Counted from the first letter of the stretch, positions 20,421 to 31,392 are shown. The stretch is 64,000 nucleotides of DNA from Pseudopyrenochaeta lycopersici (GCA_003313425.1 NHZP01000043.1:310001-374000); one strand, 5' to 3'. The notes: generated from the letters alone by a model not told the origin. Program-made: numbers and translations.

Positions 20421-20786
20421 TCTAAGTAACGTCCCTCACTGCGTAGCGAGATACTGTTGAGAATAGGAAGAAGAAGTGATAATTATTCTGCCTGCAAGCT
20501 AGAGACCTATATATACAGATTGATAGCTAAGGGTGTGTTTTGGGAATGGCTCATCACATCACATCACGTGACCTGGCATCCAACTAGGAGTGTGTCATAA
20601 ACTAACAGAAACCTGCCGTGCCGAGAAATATCTGGTTAGACCGGACCATTCTGATCACTGGATTAATCTATTATCGGAACTTTATTCTGCTCGAACGGCG
20701 GGTTCTGTTGCGAGTTCGACTGTAGTGGTGGATACATTAGTAGGGCTTCTCCCTATATCACGATTGTTAGCGAGTCTATATGCAGT
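20421..20786. other. gap between Copia LTR and rhodopsin-domain gene
   Basis: No gene seen. The first 170 bp contain tgttgagaatagg and tatatatacaga, reminiscent of a decayed LTR, but no terminal pair or second copy was found. Confidence 0.3.
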
Positions 20787-22187
20787 TTAACTATGTCTCT
20801 GCAACTTACTATTTAGATAGCCTTCCAAGATTATATCTTGGGAGTCTTTATCTGCATCCCTTGAAGGACGGTGTTGTGTATGAGTAGAACGTATGGTGTA
20901 TCTCTTTGTTCTAATAGAAGTACCGTGACTACTTCTAATGATGTTGGGCATGTATCTCCGGAGAAAGGGTTTTCCGGCTGGGAGGCAGGCGCAAACGACG
21001 GCTATGTGCACCTCAATCGTCCTAAAAGCCGAGCGTCAGAAAAGGTCACCGCCATCGGAGGCAGAAGTCAAGGCCGCCTTGTACTTACCCCCACATGCAT
21101 GTTGAAACAGCCTGCCAGGTAATATCTGTTGTGTCGACCCAATCCAATGTGCGCTTTAATCTTATAACACTAGTAACCAAAACCCTAATTCGCGTATTAG
21201 TGGTTCTTACAACCATACCCTGCAGATGATCATAAAACATACAATCCTCCTGTCATTAACACCATCATAACACCAATCTTTTGCCTCTTAGGCAGTCGAA
21301 GATTTCGTAAAATTATGACTGGCAGGATAAGCATTACAACATCTGTAGTAGAGTTCATAACGCCACTAAATACTGCGATCGTTAACCAGTTAATGCATGA
21401 ACCACCAGGAATTGTGTGATCCCAGTATTTTTCAAGTGGACGACAGGCGTATACCCATTCAAATGATGCCACCAGGCTGTATATAACCACAATTACCATA
21501 GTGATGTAGATAATGACCTGGAGGCATCCCCACAGTGTAAATCGAATAAAGAGTGTGAGGAGGGAGAGCTTTGTGAGCATAATTGAGAGGCCGTAAAACA
21601 TTCCACTCATAGCCCCAAGCTTAAAAATGCGTTAGTCGGTCTATTCTTTAAGTGAAGAGAGGAGTAAGATAGCAGGGGAATTTTCCTTACTTTCATAAAA
21701 GTGGGACTAAAAACGGAAACTGGGACATCCCATAGGTGTCGTCCGAGTCCATAATGCGTGCCTGGAAATATTTAGTCAATTCCCAGTGTCAGTGGGAATG
21801 TATAAGCTGCCTACTGAGAGAGCCAAGTACTGAATACACCAAAGCGAGAAACTAAATTTAGGTTACTTGTTTAGCAAAACATCCCTGTAAATAAACGGAA
21901 GTGAGCCTAACCCATGCGGCAGTTAATAAATCCACAAACATTAGCTAAGGTCTTTAGTAAGAAGGGTAGGATAGCTTACAATCGTCTACCCTTATGTGGC
22001 GTGTGATAAAGTGGGCAGTGTAAAACCGTAACACCGTGAACAGAGTTGAGGTGATCGCAACCACGATATGGGTAGTGAGAATAACGTACGCTCTAGACGG
22101 CGGACTGGTAAAGTTAGGCGTAATACCTGGAGGAGGAGCTATCACACCAACGGCTTCGTCTCGCTTCGAAAGAATTGTAGAATACAT
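20787..22187 (-). CDS. rhodopsin-domain (SAT4/PTH11-like) seven-helix membrane protein, six exons
   Basis: Exons by splice-site reading on the minus strand: 22187 to about 21980, about 21851-21815, 21761-21691, 21619-21243, 21184-21089, 21021-20787. Introns have GT(A/G)...CTAAY-like...AG. Family marks: TRHIRVDD at the end of helix 1, THYGLGRHLWDVP, LSIMLTKLSLLTLFIRF, the WVYACRPLEKYWD loop, DVVMLILPVIILRNLRLP, a VDTTDITW loop, and TIEVHIAVVCACLP as the last helix. These match fungal integral membrane proteins of the rhodopsin/PTH11-like group. Ligand and signalling partner are unknown. The exon 1/exon 2 join is one base out of phase if exon 1 runs through VDD. Ending exon 1 at AGG (21990) keeps phase but removes VDD. 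Either a small indel or an unusual splice is present. Confidence 0.8.
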
Positions 22188-22589
22188 CAAGCAACAGGTT
22201 TAGTGTAGGAGCGGATTAGTTGGTCTCAGGAAATAATATGAGTTGCGTGAAGGAGCAAATGCTGCTAGAACAGTATGCTTCAGAGTCTGAGAGCAGTTGA
22301 GGCTCAGCTAGTGTATGGATTTGAACACGTTCCCCTAAATGAACCGACGGTCAGATGTCCTTGGCATTCCTGGTGGATGACCGTGTTGGAAGAAATGCTT
22401 TGGCTGTATTGAGTGCCTTATAATAAACCTATGTATTTTTCCAGAAGCTTCACGCTAATCGTAAGCACGGTCCATCGGCCGTGCGAAGCTCTCAGCCTAC
22501 TCATGGGTAGTCGTGGCTGTACTCTGACTCAAGCTAGTATTCAGAGTTAGCCAATGGGATCCTGACCCAAGAAGCGGTCCCAGGATCGC
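22188..22589. other. intergenic between divergent genes
   Basis: Upstream region of the rhodopsin-domain gene. No gene or motif could be supported. Confidence 0.35.
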
Positions 22590-22950
22590 CGATGAGGCAC
22601 TGCATTTGGCTGTTAATCCATATGGGAGACTTCCTCAAATTCCGGTGTCTCATGTTGCAGAAGTATTCGAAAGGAGGCAATAAACGGGCTTCACAGAATT
22701 TGTGCGGAAACTGCCCGCTTCTGAGTTCGGAGGTGCGCCTGGATCTTTGGTGTTGTGAGTTTATGCAACAACTTGACACAACCTCTCGAATTGTTGAGTA
22801 TTTAGAGTTTGCGGGGAACGGTGAGTCGGTGCCGGAGCCATTGCGCCATTAGCAAACGCCTCAATGACCAATCTTCTCGCTTCAGGGGAACAGTCACTTG
22901 AGAAGTGGGCTCTCCTGCTGTACAATGCGGCATGGTATGCAAGGCGCTAG
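22590..22950 (+). pseudogene. possible NLR/TPR gene relic with in-frame stops
   Basis: One frame (codon starts 22654, 22864, 22948) carries protein-like text interrupted by stops. The clearest part, LASGEQSLEKWALLLYNAAW at about 22882-22940, resembles the first TPR helix pair of fungal NB-ARC-TPR proteins. Two internal TGA codons (after GSLVL and after VYATT) could be former TGG. The relic lies just upstream of the CHAT gene in the same orientation. Assignment rests on a short motif. Confidence 0.3.
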
Positions 22951-23039
22951 TGGATGGGGGCCCAGACGGACCAGTGATCGGAATGGTCTGGTCTGACTTG
23001 GTCTTAGTCTGGTCTAGACCGCCAAGACTTGGTCAGTGA

Positions 23040-24536
23040 TTGTATTACTTGTTGTTGGATGCAGGCGGAGTGCCTCATATATATGTACACATTCCCAACG
23101 CCTGTTACATGTATGCTTCAGCCACCGTGATATCCGACAACAAGAGAGCACGCAAGTCTGTTGCATCACCACCCCACTCTACCATTGCTCCTTGGACGGA
23201 AATGTGGCTTGGCAAGTCTAAAATCTCTCTATTTCCAAAGCTTCATGGTCAGGATACGAGAGTGATACCCTCATCTGCTGCCCTCTCAGAACATGATTCA
23301 AGCGTTGTCGAACTAGAGCGAATCGAGGAACAAATCCGAGCCTTGCCAGACTTCCGACGATTTCAGCAGCCGCCTACTCCTACCAGTCTTATTGGCCTTG
23401 CGAAAGTTCGTCCTATCGTTTACTTCAATGTTACTAAGATCAGGAGCGATGCTTTTATCATCACAAGATCTGGTATTCAAGCCATTGTACTATCGGAATT
23501 TACATATGAGGAACTCGAGGCCAATGTGAAACTCTTGATTGGACGGGAAAGAATCACTGCTGGCTCTCAAAGCACAATACACCAGAGGAATGCCGAGCTA
23601 CGAAGGGTTCTCGAATGGTTGTGGTTAGTTGCAGTACGTCCTGTTTTGCTCGAACTGGGTTTGCTATCTATGACGAAACCAGAAAAGTTACCACGCATCT
23701 GGTGGGTCACAAGTGGGCTAGTAGGCTTTCTTCCACTTCACGCAGCAGGCCACAACTGGGATTGCTCCACAGACAATACGTCAAGCCATGTCGTTTCTCC
23801 GTACATCCCAACCTTGAAGGCCCTCAAATATGCCAGGGAACGAAGCTTGATGTCTCCAAATTGGTCTGACCAGAGACTACTAATGATCAAGATGCCAATG
23901 ACGACAGGGTGGCGAGATCTCAATCTGACCAAGGAACTACTATCAATTCAGAATGTCATGTCGAAGTCTTCCATTGCTGTACCTGAAATACTCGGCACTC
24001 CTTCGAAGCACGAGGTCCTCAGAAAACTGGAGATGGCTAGTATGGTGCACTTTGCCTGTCACGGAGCTTCCGATCCAAAAGAACCTTCGAGTAGTGCTTT
24101 GTTTTCCCAGGACGATTTGCATGGCGAGGCGGAACGTCTAACGGTTCGAGAACTGGCACAAACTTCGCTTGAGTCAGTTCTAATGGTTTATCTATCCGCA
24201 TGCTCTACTGCACAAAGTTCTAACATAATATTGACGGATGAGGTAATAAATATCGTAAGTGCATTTCATATGGTTGGGTTTCCTCATGTTATTGGAACCT
24301 TGTGGGGGGCTGATAATGATACTGCAAACAACATAGCGAGAGTTTTATACGAAGAATTAGCACGGATCAAAGAGAAGGAGAAAGCAACTGGTGATGGAAG
24401 TCACAATACACTTGCCTATGCACTTCCTAAAGCTGTAGCTGATGTAAGGGCTGGTCGCCTGCAAGGATTAAGGCGAAAGAGAAATGCAAGCGACAATGCG
24501 CTTGCTTGGGCAAGCTTTGTTCATTTAGGATGTTAA
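23040..24536 (+). CDS. CHAT-domain (caspase-like) protein, TPR part missing
   Basis: The frame holds 498 residues. Recognisable sequence starts near residue 88 (VVELERIEEQIRALPDF), and the first residues may be non-coding or an exon boundary. The CHAT fold follows: IVYFNVTKIRSDAFII, LPRIWWVTSGLVGFLPLHAAG, catalytic His in MVHFACHGASD (about residue 341), and catalytic Cys in VYLSACSTAQ (about residue 388). Then come FHMVGFPHVIGTLWG and a C-terminal helix ending WASFVHLGC. CHAT proteases are clan CD relatives of caspases, and fungal ones usually follow long TPR arrays. Here the array is absent, so this is either a short stand-alone form or a 5'-truncated gene. Both catalytic residues are present. 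Its neighbour at 25211 is a HET gene, a pairing that hints at a role in regulated cell death or non-self response (inference). Confidence 0.78.
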   Translation: MYYLLLDAGGVPHIYVHIPNACYMYASATVISDNKRARKSVASPPHSTIAPWTEMWLGKSKISLFPKLHGQDTRVIPSSAALSEHDSSVVELERIEEQIRALPDFRRFQQPPTPTSLIGLAKVRPIVYFNVTKIRSDAFIITRSGIQAIVLSEFTYEELEANVKLLIGRERITAGSQSTIHQRNAELRRVLEWLWLVAVRPVLLELGLLSMTKPEKLPRIWWVTSGLVGFLPLHAAGHNWDCSTDNTSSHVVSPYIPTLKALKYARERSLMSPNWSDQRLLMIKMPMTTGWRDLNLTKELLSIQNVMSKSSIAVPEILGTPSKHEVLRKLEMASMVHFACHGASDPKEPSSSALFSQDDLHGEAERLTVRELAQTSLESVLMVYLSACSTAQSSNIILTDEVINIVSAFHMVGFPHVIGTLWGADNDTANNIARVLYEELARIKEKEKATGDGSHNTLAYALPKAVADVRAGRLQGLRRKRNASDNALAWASFVHLGC

Positions 24537-25210
24537 TATCGTGCATAATTCATAGTGGAGCCAGATATAGGGGGCGGGCTGAAAGCTGCAGGGCTCAGCT
24601 GCATGGCTAGAAGTTCGGAGAGTGCAAAGTGTGAACTGCTCTGGATGTTCATTGGAGCGAATCCCGTGAACGGGTACAATTGGGAAGTTCCAGACCTCAG
24701 CTGCCCAGCCACATAGCCAAGACCAGTGGTGGCCAAGGGAGGACAGGTCTCACACCATACTGGGAAAGGCGACACAAGGCGGGCTCCTAACCTTTATCAC
24801 TCGTCTCTGCTAGCTAGTATAGGCGTAGGTCAGCTGCAGGCGTCGAAGATTAACACCGCAATGTCAACATCTGTATCAGTACTCGCTTATCATTTACCCC
24901 ACCTTTCACATGTCAATTCTACGTACTCAATAACGCTGCAAGCGAGATGCTCAACCTGTTAACCTCCATCAATCTCAATGGAAGTATATTAATAGCCCCA
25001 AACACTATTAACGGTATTCAAGGTGCGGTTTGGCCTATCATACTATCTTCACCTTATCATCCAGCAATATTTGGCTGAGTAGGTCTGCACGCTCGAATGC
25101 AGCTTTTCTGTTCCTAGGTGCAGTGTTTCGACTGATCTACCTGTATACTTCTTGACGTACAATCACTCTAGCAACTCTATTTGCTAGCACATCCTAACGA
25201 TCCTCTCATC
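24537..25210 (+). other. CHAT-HET intergenic region
   Basis: No gene seen. The last 150 bp, pyrimidine- and CAAT-rich (ccttatcatccagcaatat), would serve as the HET gene's 5' region. Confidence 0.35.
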
Positions 25211-26833
25211 ATGCGACTTTTGCGGATCGACGGTAGTGGCGAGTTCAACCTAGTTGAGGTTATAGGCGAGAATATTCCGCGCTATGCTATCTTTTCGCAT
25301 ACCTGGGGAGCGGACGACGAAGAGGTTACTTTCAAAGACCTGTCGGACGGCACAGGCAGGAATAAGGCTGGCTACTCCAAGATCCGCTTCTGCGGGAACC
25401 AAGCTGCAACTGATGGTCTCCAATACGTCTGGGTTGACACATGTTGCATTGACAAATCGAGCAGCGCAGAATTGAACGAATCTATCAACTCTATGTTTCA
25501 ATGGTACAATAATGCAGAAACCTGCTACGTTTTCCTTGCAGACCTTTCACTTCGATCTTCAGCAGTATCTGAACTTCCAGCTTGCCGCTGGTTTACTCGA
25601 GGTTGGACACTGCAGGAATTGCTTGCATCCAAAACCGTCATATTCTATGATATGGATTGGAACTACATCGGTACCAGGGATGATCTTGTCGATACCATTT
25701 CCAGTTCGACGGGGATTCCAGTCGAGTTTCTTCTCGGACTTCAAGCATTATCAAATGCGTCCATTGCGACCAGGATGTCCTGGATTGCTCGCCGGCAAAC
25801 TACCCGAGTAGAAGACATAGCATACTGTCTGTTGGGAATTTTCGAAGTTAATATGCCTCTGATATACGGTGAAGGCATGAGAGCCTTTCGACGTCTGCAA
25901 GAGGAAATCGTCAAGCGCAAGAATGACTTGACCATCTTTGCGTGGGATGTTCCGCAGGGTTTCAAGCAGCCATTGGTCGGACTTTTCGCTCCCTCGCCTA
26001 TAGCATTCGCTAACAGCGGTGGCATTGTTCCCTTCTCGGACGACTTCGCAGGCTTCTCTGTTACAAATAGAGGGCTACTCCTGACTGGCGACATTCCCTT
26101 ACGAACCGCTAATGTAGTCACAGAAGGGGGACGTATGGAGACATTGTACCTTATTTGCCTTGGTTGGAACTCGGACACGTCTGTCGTCCACCGTCTAGAC
26201 GGAGGCATCTACCTCCGCAAAATTGGGCCAAAATTGTTTTGCCGAGACGGGCTTCTCCACCTTGCAGGGTTTAGTACAAATGTTGAACAAGTTGGGATAT
26301 ATGATGTAACCGAAACATACATTCTCCTTGACCCGACCACTGCCATTGCCAAAGCTTCTTTGTCATTTAGACGCTATGCTGTCCATGTTCCCTTCGACGA
26401 TGTAATTCAACTTGAAGAAGGAATTCCAGAGACCTTGTGGGACCACACAGACAGGGTGTTTTTGAGACCGAAGCGCTACCATTGGATCAACTATCGCACG
26501 GTCCTCGCTATGAGGTTCAGCATCAGGTTAGCTGAAAGTACCATCCCCCTGATAGTTCTTTGCGACTACAGAGAGCGAGACCCAACTTTTAAATTGTTCG
26601 AACCGACTCAATTCACACAAGAAACAGCAGTAATCTTCCAACATAGATATAGAGAAGAGGCTATATCTTGGGAGGATCTCGGTATTCAAGCACCTGGCAT
26701 ATGTATCTCAAAGGAATCTATAACAGTAAAAGTTGGGGAGAAGACTTACTACATATCAGTCTTATGTAAAAAAAGAAAATTAAAGAATATTCCAGAAATA
26801 CCAGTATTTAGTGTAGTTTTTAGTATTATTTAA
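25211..26833 (+). CDS. HET-domain protein (heterokaryon incompatibility)
   Basis: 540 residues from the ATG at 25211 (MRLLRIDGSGEF). The upstream in-frame Met at 25181 was rejected because the MRLL start is the family's usual one. The HET domain fills the first ~240 residues: IPRYAIFSHTWG, EEVTFKDL, GYSKIRFCGNQAATDGL, YVWVDTCCIDK, SINSMFQWY, CYVFLADL, RWFTRGWTLQELLA, VEDIAYCLLGIFEVNMPLIYGEG. HET domains trigger growth arrest or cell death when recognition proteins are activated. The C-terminal half (residues 250-540) has no motif I recognise. The last ~40 codons are AT-rich and Lys/Ile-rich, unlike the rest, and may not be the native end. No intron is needed. Confidence 0.88.
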   Translation: MRLLRIDGSGEFNLVEVIGENIPRYAIFSHTWGADDEEVTFKDLSDGTGRNKAGYSKIRFCGNQAATDGLQYVWVDTCCIDKSSSAELNESINSMFQWYNNAETCYVFLADLSLRSSAVSELPACRWFTRGWTLQELLASKTVIFYDMDWNYIGTRDDLVDTISSSTGIPVEFLLGLQALSNASIATRMSWIARRQTTRVEDIAYCLLGIFEVNMPLIYGEGMRAFRRLQEEIVKRKNDLTIFAWDVPQGFKQPLVGLFAPSPIAFANSGGIVPFSDDFAGFSVTNRGLLLTGDIPLRTANVVTEGGRMETLYLICLGWNSDTSVVHRLDGGIYLRKIGPKLFCRDGLLHLAGFSTNVEQVGIYDVTETYILLDPTTAIAKASLSFRRYAVHVPFDDVIQLEEGIPETLWDHTDRVFLRPKRYHWINYRTVLAMRFSIRLAESTIPLIVLCDYRERDPTFKLFEPTQFTQETAVIFQHRYREEAISWEDLGIQAPGICISKESITVKVGEKTYYISVLCKKRKLKNIPEIPVFSVVFSII

Positions 26834-26849
26834 TAATACTTAGATTCTT

Positions 26850-27718
26850 AACGTTCCCCGCAAGCGAGCGGTCACCTTTTGCCAAGACCCCACCAAAACC
26901 GTCACAACTTTGCAATACTACGGTCCTTAACAGTGCTTAACAGTGCTGCACGGTAGTAGATATTATTCAGGGACTACCTCTACTTCTTGCCTACACGTGC
27001 GCGTGTTGTGGCCTGCCTCGCCGCAGCGTCCACAGCGTCTTTGAGATGATTCGCTTACTTCAGCGCGCGCCCTCTTCTTTGCCTTCTTTCCCATCACTAC
27101 GCGCGTTCAACTCCTAAGAGTTGTCAATCGCACTCCCTCGTCAAAGGTAAGGATACCCTCTCTTTAAATCCGCTTTCTTTTATGCGATTTACATCGCGTG
27201 GCGGCCTCATTTGCTGCTTGAAGCTCAGCGACTTGGTTGCGCGTTAACATCATCTGATGCGCTATCGTCTCCGCGCCTTTTGTGAACTTTTCAAGGGCCT
27301 TAACCATAGAAGTTGGGGAGCTATCTACATGTCTCTAAATCCTCTCTTGAATCAGCTTCGATTGCGACCCAAATTCCAGGGTATTGCTTAGTATTTATAA
27401 TTGCCAGAGACCGTCTTCGACGGTAGGTAGCAGTAGAGTGCGCAACCAGACATCGAACTTTGATATTACAGCCTCTGGGTTGTGTAGAACTAAACCAGCG
27501 CCTCTAAAGCTACTCTGTATATTACTCTTAGTAATAGCATCACTGAAAGCTGCTTTAAAGCAGGGTAAAAACTCGATTTTAGTAATGTGCCAATCACTGT
27601 TCCAGAGTCTGATTTTTGCCTGACGGTTATTGGTAAACCAGTTTGGGTCAAACTGATTTGTTTGGGGCCCGAGCGTTCTGAATAACAGGGGCATAACTGA
27701 TTTAAAAATTAAAATCAA
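26850..27718 (-). pseudogene. decayed pogo/Fot1 transposase relic, C-terminal region
   Basis: Minus-strand reading 27718-27395 gives HITKIEFLPCFKAAF, NIQSSFRGAGLVLHNPEAV and SKFDVWLRT, equivalent to HVDKKAFLASFKEVF, NILSSFQATGLVPHSPEVV and SKLEVKPRT of the near-complete pogo at 45709-47355. Below 27395 the same tail continues through stops (ALEKFTKGAETIAHQM, then NQVAELQAANEA), and a CCHC knuckle (RCGRCGEAGHNTRTC) lies at about 27000-27050. Catalytic domains are absent or unrecognisable. It abuts the 3' end of the HET gene. Confidence 0.7.
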
Positions 27719-27894
27719 ATTAGAAAAGGGTCTACAGCTGGAAAATCATATTTCTGATGCGATTGCACCCCCTAAACTGGCTACGGCGCATCGATTGGTG
27801 TATCCAGATTTTATATGCGAGTATTACATCGTACAAAACTAACGTGGATTCTCTCACTTTGCATTAGGGCCTCCTGGGTCTTTTTGTGGACGAG

Positions 27895-27970
27895 GGTGCG
27901 CCAGGTGCGGAGGGTGCGGAAGGTGCGCTGGGTACAGAAGGTGCACTAGGTGCACCTGGTGCGCATTCAC
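27895..27970. repeat. GGTGC-based minisatellite
   Basis: Degenerate 9-bp units of the type ggtgcggag / ggtgcgctg / ggtgcacta. They can be read as Gly-Ala-Xaa repeats, but no gene context supports translation. Confidence 0.6.
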
Positions 27971-28009
27971 TCCATGACGAGGAGGAGGGCCCGGAATTTA
28001 GAGTGGCTA

Positions 28010-29358
28010 CAGTGACCCCGCAAAAGTTTCCGTTGCGCACGCACGAGCCACCCTCACAAGCACATGTACACCAAACTTCAACACCATGGATCTCAGCCAA
28101 AACATTATATAATTATTATTTTTTGAGTTACAGGTTGCTCAGATGGTCAGTATCTAGTTTGCCATCCTTGCGCCTTTGTGCATGCAGCGATTCGTCGTCG
28201 CATACTCAAGATGAGGCTCTTGATGAGCCTGGCTGGGATGCGCCGCCAGCACTCTTTTAATGCACTACAAAAGCCATCCCACTCTTCTATAGCTTGGCTG
28301 TAATTATTATATTGTGGATATAATTTATACATGCGCTTCTTTAGGTACCACCAGAGGTGCTCAATTGGGTTAAGATCAGGTGAGTATGCTGGCTATTTGA
28401 TAGTGGTGATGTAGTGCTCGCGAAGGAACTCACGCGTTGCAGCTGCTGTGTGTATGCGCGCGTTATCCTGCATAAAAAGCTGAGAACGACGCTAAGAAGG
28501 TAGAAGTCCTTTAGTCAAGGCCTTAATGTAACTTTTGGCGGAGTACCCTTGCTTTTTTGCATTAAAATCACGCTCCATTATGACCAGAGGACTTCTTCTA
28601 GCATGCCCGCGTTCATCTAACCATATTGAGCCCTATACTATTTGTGCAACCTTTTTACTGCAGCTATAGGTTTGCAGCATTATTGCCTTCCATTTCTCAT
28701 CTAGTTTTCGAAAAACCCACTCCTGGTTTTGCCCTGAGCCCTTCTGAACTAGGCACTCATCTGAGAACTTGACCGTGCGCCGATGCCACGGGAATTGAGA
28801 GTACTCCTTGCAGAACTTGAGGCGCCTCAACGCACGCGAGCGATTAAGCTTAGGACGTTTTTTACAAGGTCGATTGGTGAGGCCTTGTCTTTTAAGGAAT
28901 CGTGCTAATGTGTCATTGCTGGGTGGCTTCGAAGAGTTGCCATCTGGATTCACAACCACTGCCACTTCAGCTAGCTCTTTGTACTTAATTTTTGGCTGCG
29001 CGCGTGCTTTGCGATAGATAATCTTCTTTTGATGAAGGGATAGTATAGGCGGTCGACCGCTGCGAGGTTTATCTGCAGTTGTACCTGTTTGTTGATATTT
29101 TTTCCTCAGGTCGCGTATGGCGCTTTCACTTCGGCGATACGCGTTAGCAACTTGAGCAACTGTAGAACCACCATGCAGCATCCCAATAATTTGATCCCGC
29201 TGCTGGACAGTTAAATTAGGACCTCTGCGCACATTTTGGTCTATTTCTTGTAAAATTCGGCGTTGTGGTGGCATAGTTATGATACATGAAAGTTGAGAAG
29301 GAGATGTTGTGAGGGAACGCGTCGCGCTTGTGCAACGGAAACTTTTGCGGGGTCACTG
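28010..29358 (-). mobile_element. Tc1/mariner element (inactive) with TIRs and TA duplication
   Basis: Inverted termini start CAGTGACCCCGCAAAAGTTT on both sides and match for roughly 30 bp, with TA outside at 28008-28009 and 29359-29360. The 1349-bp element is complete in structure. Confidence 0.92.
28147..29274 (-). pseudogene. Tc1/mariner transposase relic 2, three TAG stops
   Basis: A 376-codon frame from the ATG at 29274 (MPPQRRILQEID) to 28147, without frameshift, holds TAG at 28633, 28492 and 28393. Motifs: HTH (STVAQVANAYRRSESAIRD), GRPPIL, second HTH (NDTLARFLKRQGL), FSDEC, QDNARIHTA, and PAYSPDLNPIEHLWW. Two stops fall at QIV-stop-GSIW and TIK-stop-PAYSP, positions where relatives have Trp, consistent with TGG to TAG. 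The third (LLPS-stop-RRSQ) could derive from CAG. Same family as the relic at 1791-2918. Confidence 0.9.
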
Positions 29359-29360
29359 TA

Positions 29361-31392
29361 CTAGGATCAGAGCAACAGCTCCCCTTAAGAGTAGACCTGA
29401 TGCCTGGGTGGCCGAAATGACCTGCACTTGTACTGAGCAGTTGATACCGGGTTGTAGATGGGCGGGGTCCGAGGCTGATTTCTGGGTGTCGTAGATAGAT
29501 GTGCCTAGACTCACGTGGCTGGCGGGGATGGAACTGACGACTGATGGTGTGGAGAGTCGCGCATGGACTGAGTTGAGAGGCAGGACGCAGCGGATGCTAG
29601 TACTAAGAGTATTTTGGCTGTTACGACTGTAGAACAGGTGTAGAAGTTTTAACCAGCATCATCAGACAGCAACCCCGCCCTCTGTCCTCCAGTGGAGCTG
29701 CGCGCATGAGGTGAGATAAACCTTTTCTTGCCAGGTTGAAAATCATAGCTAGCCACCGTTCGCCCAGATTGAGGTTGGCTGAACCGTTGGCGGATGGCTT
29801 GGACTTGGCTAGCTTGGCCCACATCTCGGCCCACATCTCGGCCAGCGAAAGAAACCACTCATCATTCAATTTGAGATACTTTTTAGTAATGCATCTTGAC
29901 CTGAGAAGTTCTTAGCGCACCAACCTGGGCTGCAAAGGCTATGCGGTGTTCAGAGGTTAACTTTGTGGACTTTGGAGGCTCGTTAGGCAGCTGCGTCACC
30001 CTCTCGTCCCTTAGAAGGACTATTCTGGATGAACTACTCTGGAGGACCTGGTACAATACACAAACCGGGTTATGAACACAAAGAGAGATGTGCTGATCAG
30101 AAGAAAATGGCATAAGATTTCGGTGTCACCTCCACAACCGTGTGTGTGAACTGGTCTTTTCGATGTGGTGCCGCGCCATTGGTTAAACTCTATCGCCTCC
30201 AGACGCCAAAAAATTCGACAAAAGCTGAACAAATCCCAACAGGGTGGGGCCGGTGAAAATCTGGTCGAATTGTAATGTCTTACTGCAGAACGACACCGAT
30301 AATGGTTGTGGTGCTGAAATAGTGTGAGGTAAGATGTCGGAGTAAGATTCCGGTGACCCCAAATGCCGCATGACGGCATGTAGTGTATGAGAGAATCTCC
30401 AGTGTGGATGAATTCGAATATAGTACAGTCTTATACATGAAGAACAGGGTGGACTTATGTTACGGAATCCAACCTCATCTGAGCGCATCCGGTATCAGCA
30501 CACGATGTTTCCAAGTTTGGTAGCAACTAGGTCCTGAGTGGCGTGAACAGACTTGAAGTTCCGAAATCTTGAAGATTCGAGATTCTCTTTGAATATTGAG
30601 TGGTAAGGCCTGTAAGATAAGTATACCGTGCGGCCTGGTAGAATATTTGTTGCCTTGACAGGAATTTTGAACAGGTCCTGTCCGATTTTGTCTCGAAACA
30701 TAAATTTTTCCAACTTCTTAACTATACAATGTAAAGCATACAGCTATTACTTCTGGCAACTGGTTCCAAATCGGAGATTCAGAATGTAAAGAAATCTGAG
30801 TAGTTTCTTTTCACCCAAGAGGCAAGGCCACCAGAAGCCAGGTGCTAAAGCGTGAATGAAAAGCTCACCTTATATCTACACCAGATAAAGTTAACTAACA
30901 ATCATTCGAGGTAAGTCACAGAAAACCAGAGTGGTACTGCAAGGTCGAAAAGTGATAGAGCTAAAGTCAGCTTCAAACTAAGCGAAGATTCAGCTGCGTT
31001 TAGGGCCAATGAGTGGCAACCTCGTACTTTTGTTCTCGCTGAGCTTCCCCGCTTTTGTCACTTGAAACTGATAGGTCAGTGGCTTCTTCGTAAATCGGTG
31101 GGTGTGGTTGAACAGGCAACGTTGAGAAAGTCTAGCTGACACCTTGTTCCTCAATGAATCATACCGCCTTGCAACAATAGCCCAATATTCGGTTTTACGA
31201 CATGCACAAAGGTGATTCGTTGCTCTGATAACTTGCGAGACTGTGAACAGGCGGGATTTGGCTTACGACTTACCCCCTCAATGTGCATATCGCAGTAGCT
31301 ATATAAGGTTCTTATCTCCTGCTTAGCATCACCCCTTCTATCACACTGGCTGATTATTTCAGAAAGCATTTATTCGCAAATACTGTTCAACA
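29361..31392. other. about 2 kb without a supportable gene
   Basis: Short overlapping frames on both strands, none with a domain, signal peptide or splice-supported continuation that I could defend. Sequence is moderately AT-rich. The last 100 bp upstream of 31393 form the likely 5' region of the secreted-protein gene. Confidence 0.4.

Noticed and set aside
20421..20600. A second LTR family copy right of the Copia element
   Set aside because: Some LTR-like words, but no TG...CA pair, duplication or second copy was found.
22534..22779. Minus-strand ORF of 81 codons
   Set aside because: It is opposite the plus-strand TPR-like relic and has no features of its own.
27886..28260. Plus-strand collagen-like Gly-Ala ORF
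   Set aside because: Arises from the GGTGC minisatellite and runs into antisense transposase sequence. No gene context.
30020..30713. Overlapping minus-strand ORFs in the 29.4-31.4 kb gap
   Set aside because: No domain, no consistent frame and no splice-supported extension. Composition looks random.
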